From JANYIP01 sp031394045 (lineage in GTDB: Bacteria; Actinomycetota; Actinomycetes; Prado026): a stretch of 16,066 nt of DNA. Below the pieces are notes generated by a model that worked only from the letters and a program-made list of their open reading frames with translations, did no database searches and was not told where the DNA came from. The position numbers and the translations under genes are program-made. Positions 15,759-16,066 of this stretch are shown here, piece by piece. Where the stretch lies: NCBI GenBank assembly GCA_031394045.1, contig JANMWN010000020.1:1-16066 (forward strand), given 5' to 3'. Position 1 is the stretch's first letter; the number at the start of each line of letters is the position of its first letter.

Positions 15759-16066
15759 GTGCCCCCGCCCGACCAGCCGGCCGGCGACCACGGTGCCGAC
15801 TCGAGCAGAGTGGTCGTCGTCGGCGCCGGGATCGCGGGCGTCGCCTGCGCCCGCGAGCTCCGAGCCGCAGGCCGAGCCGTCACCGTCTACGACCGCGGCC
15901 ATCGGATCGGCGGTCGGCTGGCGGTCCGCACCGTCGACGGCCGGCCGATCGACCTCGGTGCGTCCTACTTCACCGCGCGCGACCCGGCGTTCACCGAGGT
16001 CACCGACGCCTGGCTACGCCGGGGGCTGGCCCGGCCGTGGACCGACACGTTCCACCTCGCGACGCC
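15759..16066 (+). CDS. FAD-dependent oxidoreductase (renalase/amine-oxidase-like), 3' truncated
   Basis: The frame opens with GTG 15759, two bases after the DUF3151 stop, and stays open to the end of the window (102 complete codons). After about 17 polar residues comes a classic dinucleotide-binding fold: VVVVGAGIAGVACARELR (GxGxxG), then VTVYDRG with the acidic end of beta-2, and GGRLAVR, the second Arg-containing FAD motif. IDLGASYFTARDPAF matches the DxGAxYF segment of renalase-like and amine-oxidase-like flavoproteins. A second possible start is the GTG at 15810 just before the Rossmann strand. It is presumably co-transcribed with DUF3151. Substrate unknown; the catalytic half lies outside the window. 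Confidence 0.88.
   Translation, partial: MPPPDQPAGDHGADSSRVVVVGAGIAGVACARELRAAGRAVTVYDRGHRIGGRLAVRTVDGRPIDLGASYFTARDPAFTEVTDAWLRRGLARPWTDTFHLAT

Noticed and set aside
15143..15883. Upstream extension of the DUF559 frame to 573 codons
   Set aside because: It would run through the hairpin, repeat copy C and the DUF3151 gene; the translated extension is Arg/Pro/Ser-rich and lacks family similarity.

Overview
The window is high-GC, gene-dense DNA from an actinobacterium. It has GTG starts, several genes without a Shine-Dalgarno sequence but with a TAnnnT element 6-7 nt upstream (leaderless style), and frequent GTACG words. The block pyrE / SpoU methyltransferase / DedA / fba / DUF3151 resembles a gene neighbourhood I recall from many Actinomycetota, including mycobacteria. 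Nocardioidaceae or a relative within Propionibacteriales is my best guess, from overall style only.

Layout. (1) 1-3773, plus strand: a 5'-truncated molybdenum hydroxylase operon, coxL (form II type), coxM and coxG, tightly coupled. (2) 3774-3882: convergent gap holding the first copy (A) of a 62-bp palindromic repeat. (3) 3883-7685, minus strand: a small helical DinB-like protein, and a very large one-polypeptide regulator made of an ECF sigma factor, a zinc-binding anti-sigma-like segment, membrane segment(s), a Pro/Thr stalk and a surface-type beta domain. (4) 7686-7966: divergent promoter region with a 10-bp inverted repeat, then a 260-aa protein of unknown function (possibly a degenerate GGDEF fold). 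(5) 8750-8986: convergent gap with four consecutive hairpins whose stems differ completely but whose loops all carry GAGGGG (CCCCTC on the minus strand). (6) 8987-9694, minus: an alpha/beta hydrolase, divergent from pyrE. (7) 9723-11611, plus: pyrE, a membrane-anchored unknown protein, and a LemA protein. (8) 11608-12243, minus: DedA membrane protein. (9) 12310-14089, plus: SpoU-type RNA methyltransferase and class II fructose-bisphosphate aldolase. (10) 14110-15252: an AbiEi-like/DUF559 nuclease-like gene on the minus strand, flanked by inverted copies B and C of the 62-bp repeat and preceded by a perfect 11-bp hairpin. (11) 15343-16066, plus: DUF3151 protein behind a G-quadruplex-type leader, and the start of an FAD-dependent oxidoreductase that runs off the window.

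Most of the window is housekeeping (pyrimidine synthesis, glycolysis, RNA modification, membrane maintenance) plus one oxidative operon. The parts least explained by known families are the repeat-flanked DUF559 unit (possibly a REP-like repeat with a partner nuclease), the four-hairpin array with an invariant loop, and the sigma factor fused to a surface protein. No tRNA, rRNA, CRISPR array or transposase was seen.
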